Shown piece by piece: positions 1-5,511 of a stretch of DNA of 7,315 nt. A program made the translations under genes and the position numbers. This stretch comes from Methylobacter sp. (GTDB lineage: Bacteria > Pseudomonadota > Gammaproteobacteria > Methylococcales > Methylomonadaceae). Below the pieces are notes generated by a model that was given only the letters and a program-made list of their open reading frames with translations, did not search any database and was not told where the DNA came from. The DNA lies in the NCBI GenBank assembly GCA_003158415.1, contig PMJA01000214.1:1-7315 (forward strand), read 5' to 3'. Position 1 is the stretch's first letter. Each line of letters starts with the position of its first letter.

Positions 1-1334
1 TGAGTCCGGACAAGAAGATCGGCACGATAGTATTGCCGGTGTTTATCGCTGCCGGGAAAAATGCCGAAGACACGATAGAGGCGAGCAACTTCAAACCTGT
101 TTGGGATGTGCTGAATGCGTTGAAGGCGCATGATGATGTGCTGGCTTGTGAGCTGGATCAGATCAGAACTGAGCTGGGCAGGAAACCGGGTACAGGTGTC
201 AGTGAAGACGGGTTGGGGAAAATCAGGATTGATTTGCCTGCTACAGTGGGTGCGAATTTTGGTGGTGCGTTGCGTACTTATTTGGTTGAGCAAGTCACGG
301 AATCGTGGGATTTTTGGATGGGGTTGCTGGAGGGTGTTGTTGAGCGGAAGGGATACGCAAAAGTTACTAAAGATTTTAAGACGGCGGATGGATACCGGCT
401 TGGCGCTTGGGTTAATAAGCAGAGAAGTAAAAAAGGCAGCATAACTACAGAGCGCAGGGCGAAATTAGAAGTATTACCCAAATGGAGTTGGGATGTACAT
501 GCAGACTTTTGGGAAGAGAGTTTCAGCTATTTGAAAGAATTCGCTGATCGGGAGAGGCATTGCGGAGTTAAAAATAAACAACGGACGGCAGAAGGATACC
601 AGCTTGGTTCGTGGGTAAATCGCCAGCGAACGAAGAAAGACACCATGTCCCCGGAGCGCAAATCGCGACTTGAGGCATTGCCGGACTGGAATTGGGGTGA
701 TCCAATTTTGGAGTCCCGGAAACAGTGGGATGAATGGTTTCGCTATCTAAAGGAATTCGCAGATCGAGAAGGTCACAGCAGTCCTCCAAGAAGTTACAGG
801 ACGGCGAATGGATGTGCTCTTGGTGGCTGGGTTAAAACGCAGAGAAGTCGCAAAGACGGTCTGACCCCCGAATACAAAGCCAGACTGGAAGCATTGCCAG
901 AATGGAGTTGGGGGTATGCACATACAGACAAATGGGAGGAGGGATTTTGCCACCTTAAAGAATTTTCAGATCGAGAAGGTCACTGTAGGGTTGCCGCAAG
1001 ATACCAGACAGATGACGAGTATCGGCTTGGTGTATGGGTAGGAACCCAGCGAAGCAAGAAAGACAGCATGAGCGCAGAACGCAAGGCATGTCTGGAAGGA
1101 CTGCCCGGCTGGTCTTGGGATCCATTTGCGGAGCGGTGGGAAAAAGGGTTTCGCTATCTCAAGGAATACGCAGATCGAGAGGGACATGCAAAGGTTCCTC
1201 AGCATAACAAAACGGAAGATGGATACTGCCTTGGTCAGTGGGTAATTAAACAACGAACAACAAAAGACAGCATGTCACTGGAGCACAAAGCACGGCTGGA
1301 AGCTTTACCCGACTGGGTATGGCGAGCTAAGTGA
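1..1334 (+). CDS. C-terminal part of a large DEAD/DEAH-box (SF2) helicase with five helicase-associated (HA) repeats; 5' end outside window
   Basis: The reading frame is open from the first full codon (position 3) to TGA at 1332-1334, so the gene starts upstream; a TTG at 33 is internal and should not be taken as the start. The first visible residues (SPDKKIGTIVLPVFI, then FKPVWDVLNALKAHDD) resemble the end of the helicase core in large SF2 helicases that carry HA domains (Pfam Helicase associated domain family). After a linker come five repeats of about 65-72 residues, each with W-x2-x-F/W-x-YLKEF-ADREGH, then LG-x-WV-x-x-QR-x-x-KD and R-LEALP-x-W-W. ATPase motifs are not visible because they would lie left of the window. 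HA domains are thought to bind nucleic acid, but the function of this family is poorly known; many members sit in accessory or defence-type regions. The gene converges on a toxin-antitoxin remnant and no terminator is evident between them. Family assignment is fairly sure; biological role is unknown. Confidence 0.8.
   Translation, partial: SPDKKIGTIVLPVFIAAGKNAEDTIEASNFKPVWDVLNALKAHDDVLACELDQIRTELGRKPGTGVSEDGLGKIRIDLPATVGANFGGALRTYLVEQVTESWDFWMGLLEGVVERKGYAKVTKDFKTADGYRLGAWVNKQRSKKGSITTERRAKLEVLPKWSWDVHADFWEESFSYLKEFADRERHCGVKNKQRTAEGYQLGSWVNRQRTKKDTMSPERKSRLEALPDWNWGDPILESRKQWDEWFRYLKEFADREGHSSPPRSYRTANGCALGGWVKTQRSRKDGLTPEYKARLEALPEWSWGYAHTDKWEEGFCHLKEFSDREGHCRVAARYQTDDEYRLGVWVGTQRSKKDSMSAERKACLEGLPGWSWDPFAERWEKGFRYLKEYADREGHAKVPQHNKTEDGYCLGQWVIKQRTTKDSMSLEHKARLEALPDWVWRAK
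306..1331 (+). repeat. Array of five HA-domain repeats inside the helicase gene
   Basis: Repeat units start at the conserved Trp codons at 306, 510, 726, 933 and 1137, giving spacings of 204, 216, 207 and 204 bp; the last unit runs to the stop codon. All spacings are multiples of three. Units 3, 4 and 5 share stretches of near-identical DNA, for example gcagatcgaga or tcagatcgaga at about 758, 966 and 1170, and aaagacagcatg in units 4 and 5. Units 1 and 2 are more diverged. This points to growth by internal duplication, with the 3' units the most similar. Confidence 0.85.
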
Positions 1335-1552
1335 TGCCCGTGACCACAGCAACCCCCGATACTTTGCGACGAGTCGTCTTGAAGTCTTTGAGGAGCCCAG
1401 CTTGCATCAAGGCCGTCACGGGTAAATAGCCCGGCGACTTCGCTCAAATTTACGGTGGAAATACAGGCGCTTTCAAGGTATTTTTCCACGATGGCGTGAC
1501 CTGTTTTACGAAACAGATAGGCCAGTAACGCTGAGGCGTCGAGTACGATCAT
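1327..1552 (-). pseudogene. Frameshifted and 3'-truncated PIN-domain (VapC/FitB-type) toxin remnant
   Basis: Starting at the ATG at 1552, the protein opens with MIVLDASALLAYLF, the usual PIN beginning with the first metal-binding Asp (D5). ISTVNLSEVAG follows, carrying the conserved Ser/Thr-N-x-S-E segment with the second acidic residue, and then FTRDGLDAS. After about residue 56 the original frame stops looking like a PIN protein (WAPQRLQDDSSQ and so on). A shifted frame over about 1400-1340 reads AGLLKDFKTT and then VAVVTGIT before TAG at 1327-1329, which fits the expected next helix and strand better. This suggests a frameshift near 1390-1410. PIN toxins are normally about 125-135 residues; the second half with the remaining acidic residues is missing because the homology ends at the helicase stop codon. 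The original frame stays open to 1235, but that tail is only antisense to the HA repeats. Such toxins are Mg-dependent RNases; this copy should be inactive. Confidence 0.75.
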
Positions 1553-1794
1553 TCGTTTTTTGCGGCGGCTCTACGCTCTTGTATCAGTTGTTCGACTACA
1601 TTGCCCGGCTTTTTTCCCTGATAAAGCCGATCTACCAATTGTTGCAAACTGGAAACGGGTTGTTTGTTGTTGATGCAAGCGTTGGACAGGATATTGCGCA
1701 CTTCCGCTTCTACGCTAATTCCGTCTTGTGCCGCCAGTAGACGTAGCGTCGAATGAACATGGTCAGGGAGATTTCGGATAGTGAGTGTAGGCAT
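1549..1794 (-). CDS. Ribbon-helix-helix antitoxin, FitA/VapB-like
   Basis: This 81-residue protein begins MPTLTIRNLPDHVHSTL and continues LLAAQDGISVEAEVRNIL. That is the N-terminal beta strand followed by two helices of FitA-like ribbon-helix-helix antitoxins, which bind DNA as dimers. The C-terminal part (VSSLQQLVDRLY to QERRAAAKNE) would be the toxin-binding tail. I chose the ATG at 1794 because the family starts just before the TLTIRNLP strand; an in-frame ATG at 1851 would lie on the -35 box of the likely promoter. There is no strong Shine-Dalgarno sequence. Its TGA overlaps the toxin ATG (ATGA, 1549-1552), the classic coupling of a type II toxin-antitoxin operon. The toxin downstream is broken, so this is probably an orphan antitoxin that may still repress its own promoter. 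Family call is firm; FitA versus VapB naming is uncertain. Confidence 0.85.
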   Translation of the reverse strand: MPTLTIRNLPDHVHSTLRLLAAQDGISVEAEVRNILSNACINNKQPVSSLQQLVDRLYQGKKPGNVVEQLIQERRAAAKNE

Positions 1795-1822
1795 AATTAT
1801 CTGAATTGACAGGTAAAATTTC

Positions 1823-1851
1823 AATATAGCCAATGACAGCAATACTGTCAA
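1823..1851 (-). promoter_or_regulatory. Sigma70-type promoter of the antitoxin-toxin operon
   Basis: Read on the minus strand, there is a perfect -35 TTGACA (1851-1846), a 17-bp spacer and a -10 TATATT (1828-1823, one mismatch to consensus). Transcription would start near 1816, about 22 bases before the antitoxin ATG at 1794. This is the best promoter match in the window. Confidence 0.75.
1834..1850. promoter_or_regulatory. Candidate operator for antitoxin autoregulation
   Basis: TGACAGcaataCTGTCA is an inverted repeat with perfect 6-bp arms and a 5-bp centre. It overlaps the -35 box and the spacer of the antitoxin promoter. A third copy of the half-site, TGACAG, lies at 1807-1812 around the expected transcription start, 27 bp from the first. 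Ribbon-helix-helix antitoxins commonly repress their own promoters through such paired half-sites. The repeat is seen directly; binding by this antitoxin is inferred. Confidence 0.6.
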
Positions 1852-2015
1852 ATTTTCGTGTCATCAACTCCCAGTCGGGCGCGTGGATTAAAACAATCAA
1901 CAAAAATCCAGTATGCTTGTCGATATAAAGCCGGTGTCCGGCATTATGTCGCTTTTATTAACGGACTGTTTTATTTATGATGTCCCATTTTAATTTGTAC
2001 CATGAAAGACTTTAG
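1852..2015. other. Intergenic stretch without a recognised gene
   Basis: This lies between the antitoxin promoter and the nested palindrome before uvrC. It contains one small perfect hairpin, GCCGGtgtCCGGC at 1930-1942, which is not followed by a T tract and so is not a convincing terminator. A 12-codon ORF at 1978-2016 lacks a ribosome binding site. No good plus-strand promoter for uvrC was found. Confidence 0.5.
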
Positions 2016-2148
2016 GTGATTTCCGGTAATGAATATACCTAACCGCTTTTGTTCATCGGAAGACACGTTGTCATGCTTTTCTTCGTGTCCTTCGTGTCTT
2101 CGTGGTGAATTTAGTATGTATCCGGGTATATTTTTTCTTGGAAATCAC
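2016..2148. repeat. 133-bp nested inverted-repeat element (MITE/REP-like) upstream of uvrC
   Basis: The outer arms are 2016-2039 (GTGATTTCC, 7 nt, AATATACC) and 2125-2148 (GGTATATT, 7 nt, GGAAATCAC), with 17 perfectly paired positions flanking unpaired 7-nt segments of equal length. Inside is a second pair, GAAGACACG at 2059-2067 and CGTGTCTTC at 2093-2101, a perfect 9-bp match with a 25-nt loop. The stem weakly extends outward (TTCATC against TTCACC reversed). The loop side carries a short tandem motif, cttcgtgt-ccttcgtgt-cttcgtgg, at 2081-2104. The tetranucleotide TTAG occurs directly left (2012-2015) and one base to the right (2150-2153), a possible but weak target duplication. No ORF is present. 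It resembles a non-autonomous mobile or dispersed structured repeat; multi-copy status cannot be judged here. Confidence 0.65.
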
Positions 2149-2161
2149 GTTAGGCTAAAAC

Positions 2162-4009
2162 GTGCCCGCTGAAACCACAGACCATCCTTTTGACAGTGCG
2201 GCTTTTTTAAAAAACCTGACCACGCGCCCAGGCATCTACATGATGCTCAATGCCCAGGGCGAGATTATTTATATCGGCAAGGCCAAAAACCTTAAGAACC
2301 GCGTTTCCAGTTATTTCAGGAAGCAAACGGCGTCGAGCAAGCAACAGGTAATGATGACTAAGGTGGCGGCTATTGAAGTCACCGTGACCCACACCGAGGG
2401 CGAGGCGCTGATGCTGGAATGCCAGCAAATCAAACGCCACAAGCCGCGTTACAATATCTGCCTGCGCGATGACCGCTCTTTTCCTTATGTGTTTATCTCC
2501 AGCGGGCAGGACTTTCCGCAAATCACCTTGCATCGCGGCGCAAAAAATAAAAAGGGCCGCTATTTCGGCCCTTATCCGAGTACGGGCGCAGTTAAAGAGA
2601 GCCTAAAGCTGCTGCAAAGACTGTTCCCCATCCGTCAGTGCGACGATGTTTTTTACAGCAACCGCACCCGGCCTTGTTTGCAATACCAGATAAAACGCTG
2701 CACCGCGCCCTGCGTAGGATTGATTGATAAAGACAGCTATGCGCAGGATGTCGCTAGTACCGTGATGTTTCTGGAAGGGCAGGGCGGTGTGCTGATCGAC
2801 CAGTTGATTATCAAGATGGAGCAGGCAGCAGTTAAGCTTGATTTTGAGCAGGCCGCAGGATACAGGGATCAGATTGCCCGATTGCGCTCGGTGCTGGAAA
2901 AGCATTTTGTCAGCGGCGAAAAAGGCGATGTCGATATTATTGCCTGCGCCGCCAAGGCCAACGTAGCCTGCGTGCAAGTGTTTTTTATCCGCAACGGCCA
3001 GCATTTGGGCAATAAAGCGTTCTTTCCTAAAATGACCGATGCGCATGATCCGGCGGCCATCATACAGGCGTTTATTCCGCAATATTACCTGGATAAACCC
3101 GTGCCTTATGAATTGATCGTCAGTCATGAGCCGGAAGAATCGGCGTTGTTAACCGAGGTGTTGGCCGCTCAGGCCAAGCATGCGGTGACCATTTCCGCCA
3201 ACGTCAGGGGGGAACGCTCAAAGTGGCTGCAAATGGCCTGCACCAATGCCGAAAATTCCTTGTTGAGCAAGTTGGCGGACAAGCAGGGTATTTATGCAAG
3301 GTTTCTTAGTTTGCAGGAAGAGCTGGCTTGCAAAGACCTGCCGAAACGGCTGGAATGTTTTGACATCAGCCATACCCAAGGCGAGCAGACGGTTGCATCC
3401 TGTGTGGTTTTCGATAGGGAAGGGCCGGTTAAATCGGCTTACCGGCGTTTTAATATTACCGGCATTACCGGCGGCGATGATTATGCGGCCATCCATCAAG
3501 CGGTATACCGGCGCTTTAAGCGATTGAAACAGGGCGAGCATGAAGCGCCGGATATATTGTTTATAGACGGCGGCAAAGGACAGGTATCCGAAGCGCAAAA
3601 GGCATTAGCGGAATTGGACATAAACAATGTTATGATAGTCGGCGTTTCTAAGGGACCCGATAGAAAGTCAGGCATGGAAAAACTGATACTGGTCGATCAG
3701 GAACAGCCGGTAGACATTACACCGGGGGCAGGCGGTTTGTTGTTGATTCAGCATATTCGCGATGAGGCACATAGATTTGCCATCACGGGGCACAGGCAGC
3801 GTCGCGGCAAGGCGGCAAAAGAATCGGTGCTGGAAACGATTCCGGGGCTGGGTGCCAAGCGACGACAGATTTTATTAAAGCAATTTGGGGGGCTGCAAGG
3901 CGTTTCATGCGCAGGCGTGGACGCGCTTTGCAGTGTAGACGGCATCAGCCGACAGTTGGCGCAACGAATTTACGAACTATTTCATCATCAAGATGACGAT
4001 ACAATTTAA
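2162..4009 (+). CDS. uvrC: UvrABC system protein C, excinuclease subunit
   Basis: This 615-residue protein matches UvrC along its full length (E. coli UvrC is about 610). UvrC makes the 3' and 5' incisions around bulky lesions loaded by UvrA and UvrB in nucleotide excision repair. The N-terminal GIY-YIG nuclease shows GIY at 24-26, YIG at 37-39 and R47. Four cysteines, C160, C172, C180 and C184, match the Fe-S cluster ligands of the family. A UVR domain for UvrB contact lies at about 213-247. The RNase H-like nuclease has FDISH (D401), GDDYAA (D440), IDGGKGQ (D469) and a His in IQHIRDEAH (probably H537). Tandem helix-hairpin-helix motifs (IPGLGAKRR and VDGISRQLA) end the protein. The start is GTG at 2162, with AGG at 2152-2154 seven bases ahead; a close ATG alternative is absent until residue 27. 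It overlaps pgsA by 17 nt. Confidence 0.97.
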   Translation: MPAETTDHPFDSAAFLKNLTTRPGIYMMLNAQGEIIYIGKAKNLKNRVSSYFRKQTASSKQQVMMTKVAAIEVTVTHTEGEALMLECQQIKRHKPRYNICLRDDRSFPYVFISSGQDFPQITLHRGAKNKKGRYFGPYPSTGAVKESLKLLQRLFPIRQCDDVFYSNRTRPCLQYQIKRCTAPCVGLIDKDSYAQDVASTVMFLEGQGGVLIDQLIIKMEQAAVKLDFEQAAGYRDQIARLRSVLEKHFVSGEKGDVDIIACAAKANVACVQVFFIRNGQHLGNKAFFPKMTDAHDPAAIIQAFIPQYYLDKPVPYELIVSHEPEESALLTEVLAAQAKHAVTISANVRGERSKWLQMACTNAENSLLSKLADKQGIYARFLSLQEELACKDLPKRLECFDISHTQGEQTVASCVVFDREGPVKSAYRRFNITGITGGDDYAAIHQAVYRRFKRLKQGEHEAPDILFIDGGKGQVSEAQKALAELDINNVMIVGVSKGPDRKSGMEKLILVDQEQPVDITPGAGGLLLIQHIRDEAHRFAITGHRQRRGKAAKESVLETIPGLGAKRRQILLKQFGGLQGVSCAGVDALCSVDGISRQLAQRIYELFHHQDDDTI

Positions 4010-4556
4010 CATACCTACCAATCTAACGCTGTTAAGAATTGCGTTAATTCCGTTATTGGCGGTGGTTTTTTATTTGCCCTGGCACTACTCCAATTTGGCC
4101 TGTACGCTGATTTTTCTATTGGCCGGGTTTACCGATTGGCTGGATGGTTATCTTGCCAGGAAAATGCAGTTGGAAACGCCTTTCGGTGCTTTTTTGGATC
4201 CGGTGGCCGATAAGCTGATGGTCGCCTTTGTCCTGGTTTTAATCGTCCAGCAGCAAGCGTCGCCTTATTTGGCCATTCCCTCCGCGATCATTATCGGTCG
4301 GGAAATAACCATCGCCTCATTACGGGAATGGATGGCGGAAATCGGTCAGCGCGCCAAAGTAAAGGTGTCTCAGTTAGGTAAATGGAAAACAACCGCGCAA
4401 ATGCTGGCTATCGGTTTTTTGTTATACCGTGAGGATTTGTTCGGTATCCCTATTAATATGATGGGTTATGGTTTACTGTACATAGCCGCTGTATTGACGT
4501 TATGGTCCATGACCCATTACCTGAGCGCAGCGCTGACCGTCATTAAGGAAAAATAA
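3993..4556 (+). CDS. pgsA: CDP-diacylglycerol--glycerol-3-phosphate 3-phosphatidyltransferase
   Basis: This 187-residue inner-membrane enzyme joins CDP-diacylglycerol and glycerol-3-phosphate to give phosphatidylglycerol phosphate, the committed step to phosphatidylglycerol and cardiolipin. The complete CDP-alcohol phosphotransferase motif is present: D48, D51, G52, A55, R56, G65, D69 and D73 with canonical spacing. The N-terminal NIPTNLTLLRI is typical of PgsA. Hydrophobic segments at about 15-45, 73-105, 130-145 and 155-180 fit a multi-pass membrane protein. The ATG lies inside the end of uvrC (17-nt overlap), implying translational coupling; the uvrC-pgsA pair is also found in E. coli. It ends in tandem TAA codons at 4554-4559 and is followed by a terminator-like hairpin. 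Confidence 0.96.
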   Translation: MTIQFNIPTNLTLLRIALIPLLAVVFYLPWHYSNLACTLIFLLAGFTDWLDGYLARKMQLETPFGAFLDPVADKLMVAFVLVLIVQQQASPYLAIPSAIIIGREITIASLREWMAEIGQRAKVKVSQLGKWKTTAQMLAIGFLLYREDLFGIPINMMGYGLLYIAAVLTLWSMTHYLSAALTVIKEK

Positions 4557-4571
4557 TAACAACGTAAGTTC

Positions 4572-4597
4572 AGGTTTATAAGGCTATAAACCTTTTT
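4572..4597 (+). terminator. Probable intrinsic terminator of uvrC-pgsA
   Basis: AGGTTTATA (4572-4580) and TATAAACCT (4585-4593) form a perfect 9-bp stem with the 4-base loop AGGC, running straight into a T tract (4593-4597, then GATTTT). It begins 16 bases after the pgsA stop codon. The stem is A/T-rich, so efficiency may be moderate. Confidence 0.7.
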
Positions 4598-4641
4598 GAT
4601 TTTGGCTCATTTAAGGCCTTGTTTTTTTAACACCAAGAAAA

Positions 4642-4661
4642 GCAGCGTATTGACACGCTGC
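4642..4661. promoter_or_regulatory. Palindrome upstream of the TetR gene, candidate operator
   Basis: GCAGCGT (4642-4648) and ACGCTGC (4655-4661) form a perfect 7-bp inverted repeat with a 6-bp centre, ending 12 bp before the regulator ATG. A TTGACA hexamer lies at its centre (4650-4655). TetR-family proteins often bind palindromes of this size next to their own genes, so autoregulation is plausible. No T tract follows, so it is unlikely to be a terminator. Binding is inferred. Confidence 0.5.
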
Positions 4662-4673
4662 AACATAAAAAAT

Positions 4674-5273
4674 ATGGACCAGGAAATAGAAATTATTCAT
4701 ACCAAAGCTCAAACGCATGATGAGCTATTATTAGCGGCGCTTAAGCTGTTTGCCGAAAAAGGTTATTTTCATACATCGTTGACTGATATTGCCGAGACTG
4801 CGGAAATAAAAAACACCAGTGCAATTTATCAGCACTTTAAAAACAAACAGGTGATTGCCGCCCAGCTCTATACCACTATTTTCGATAGTTTAAACGGTTC
4901 TATTGATGAAGTCCGGCGTGGAAGCGACAGGCCATCGGAGCAATTGCGAGGCATCGTCGATTTATTATTCAAATTGACGGACGACGCTCCCGATGTGATG
5001 CGGTTTTTGCTTAATTTAAAACACAATGAGTTTTTACCTGAAGAAAAACCAATTCAGGAAACAGCGGCGTTCATAAAAATTATCGAAATTTTACAGTTGG
5101 GCATTAAGGCGGGAGAAATACGCAATATTGATCCGATGTTGGGCTATGCCTATTTTTTCGGCATTATCAATAACACCTTACAAGCGGTGTTGGCCGGTGC
5201 GCTGGATAAAAAAGCCGATGCTTATCTTGCCCAAACCTGGCTTGCGGCATGGAATGCGATTGTTAAAAAATAA
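4674..5273 (+). CDS. TetR/AcrR-family transcriptional regulator
   Basis: This 199-residue protein has the TetR DNA-binding domain at about residues 13-62. THDELLLAALKLFAEKGYFHTSLTDIAE forms helices 1-2, and the helix-turn-helix continues with AEIKNTSAIYQHFKNKQVI. The C-terminal part (about 65-199) is all-helical and would be the ligand and dimer domain, but its inducer cannot be read from sequence. I chose the ATG at 4674 because the family starts shortly before the THDELL helix. A TTG at 4596 in the same frame would add 26 residues of untypical sequence running through the terminator and the palindrome. The ribosome binding site is weak. The gene stands alone between the uvrC-pgsA terminator and the miaB promoter, with no adjacent efflux or enzyme gene, so its targets are unknown. 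It appears more A/T-rich than its neighbours. Confidence 0.9.
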   Translation: MDQEIEIIHTKAQTHDELLLAALKLFAEKGYFHTSLTDIAETAEIKNTSAIYQHFKNKQVIAAQLYTTIFDSLNGSIDEVRRGSDRPSEQLRGIVDLLFKLTDDAPDVMRFLLNLKHNEFLPEEKPIQETAAFIKIIEILQLGIKAGEIRNIDPMLGYAYFFGIINNTLQAVLAGALDKKADAYLAQTWLAAWNAIVKK

Positions 5274-5280
5274 TCACCGT

Positions 5281-5346
5281 TTATCAATGCATACGTTGTG
5301 CAAAAATCAAAGCTAAATCGCTGTAGATGTGCCCCACCATTGATAA
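5281..5346. repeat. Spaced inverted repeat downstream of the TetR gene
   Basis: TTATCAATG (5281-5289) and CATTGATAA (5338-5346) are perfect 9-bp inverted copies separated by 48 bases. They lie eight bases after the TetR stop. No T tract follows, so a terminator role is doubtful; a protein-binding pair or small structured RNA is possible but unsupported. Confidence 0.45.
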
Positions 5347-5375
5347 TGAAAATGGCTGAAAACATGGATGCATTG

Positions 5376-5403
5376 CTTGTTTAATTGGTGTTCAGGTTAT
5401 AAT
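5376..5403 (+). promoter_or_regulatory. Candidate promoter for miaB-phoH
   Basis: A perfect -10 box TATAAT lies at 5398-5403. The -35 region is weak: CTTGTT at 5376-5381 with a 16-bp spacer is the best choice. Transcription would start near 5410, leaving a leader of about 98 nt before miaB, with small hairpins such as GCCAC/GTGGC (5407-5425) and GCGG/CCGC (about 5433-5445). Confidence 0.55.
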
Positions 5404-5487
5404 GACCGCCACATATAAGCAGTGGCTGTTCAGCGGTTATGCCGCCAATGCCTTGCAGTAAACTTTAAAAACTTCAGCGATTTCCAG

Positions 5488-5511
5488 ATGAGTTACCCAA
5501 ACAATCTATGA
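5488..5511 (+). CDS. Possible seven-codon leader ORF overlapping the miaB start
   Basis: ATG at 5488 begins a short frame reading MSYPNNL, and its TGA (5509-5511) overlaps the miaB ATG (5508-5510) as ATGA. miaB itself has no clear Shine-Dalgarno sequence directly ahead, so re-initiation from this mini-ORF could set miaB translation. The mini-ORF also lacks an obvious ribosome binding site, and a chance occurrence is quite possible. Confidence 0.25.
   Translation: MSYPNNL

Noticed and set aside
306..1331. Regular repeats considered as a CRISPR array or non-coding tandem repeat
   Set aside because: The period of about 204-216 bp, codon phase and protein-level conservation show these are protein domain repeats.
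33..1334. Helicase-associated protein starting at TTG 33
   Set aside because: The frame is open to the window edge, and residues before the TTG (SPDKKIGTIV) match the same helicase family, so the gene begins outside the window.
1235..1552. Minus-strand ORF of 105 codons taken as a complete toxin
   Set aside because: Only the first half resembles a PIN domain; the last third is antisense to the conserved HA repeats of the helicase gene, so it is treated as a truncated remnant.
1930..1942. GCCGGtgtCCGGC hairpin as a terminator
   Set aside because: The stem is only 5 bp, no T tract follows, and no gene is ending there in either direction.
1978..2016. 12-codon ORF upstream of uvrC
   Set aside because: It has no ribosome binding site and no recognisable sequence, and its stop reaches the first base of the palindromic element; probably chance.
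2603..3127. Long minus-strand ORF (174 codons) inside uvrC
   Set aside because: It is antisense to well-conserved UvrC coding sequence and shows no recognisable domain.
4596..4673. 26-residue N-terminal extension of the TetR protein from a TTG start
   Set aside because: It would begin inside the T tract of the terminator and pass through the palindrome; the added residues do not resemble the family, and ATG 4674 fits.
4650..4678. TTGACA-17-TATGGA as a promoter for the TetR gene
   Set aside because: The -10 would overlap the ATG at 4674, so transcription would start inside the gene and not produce this protein.
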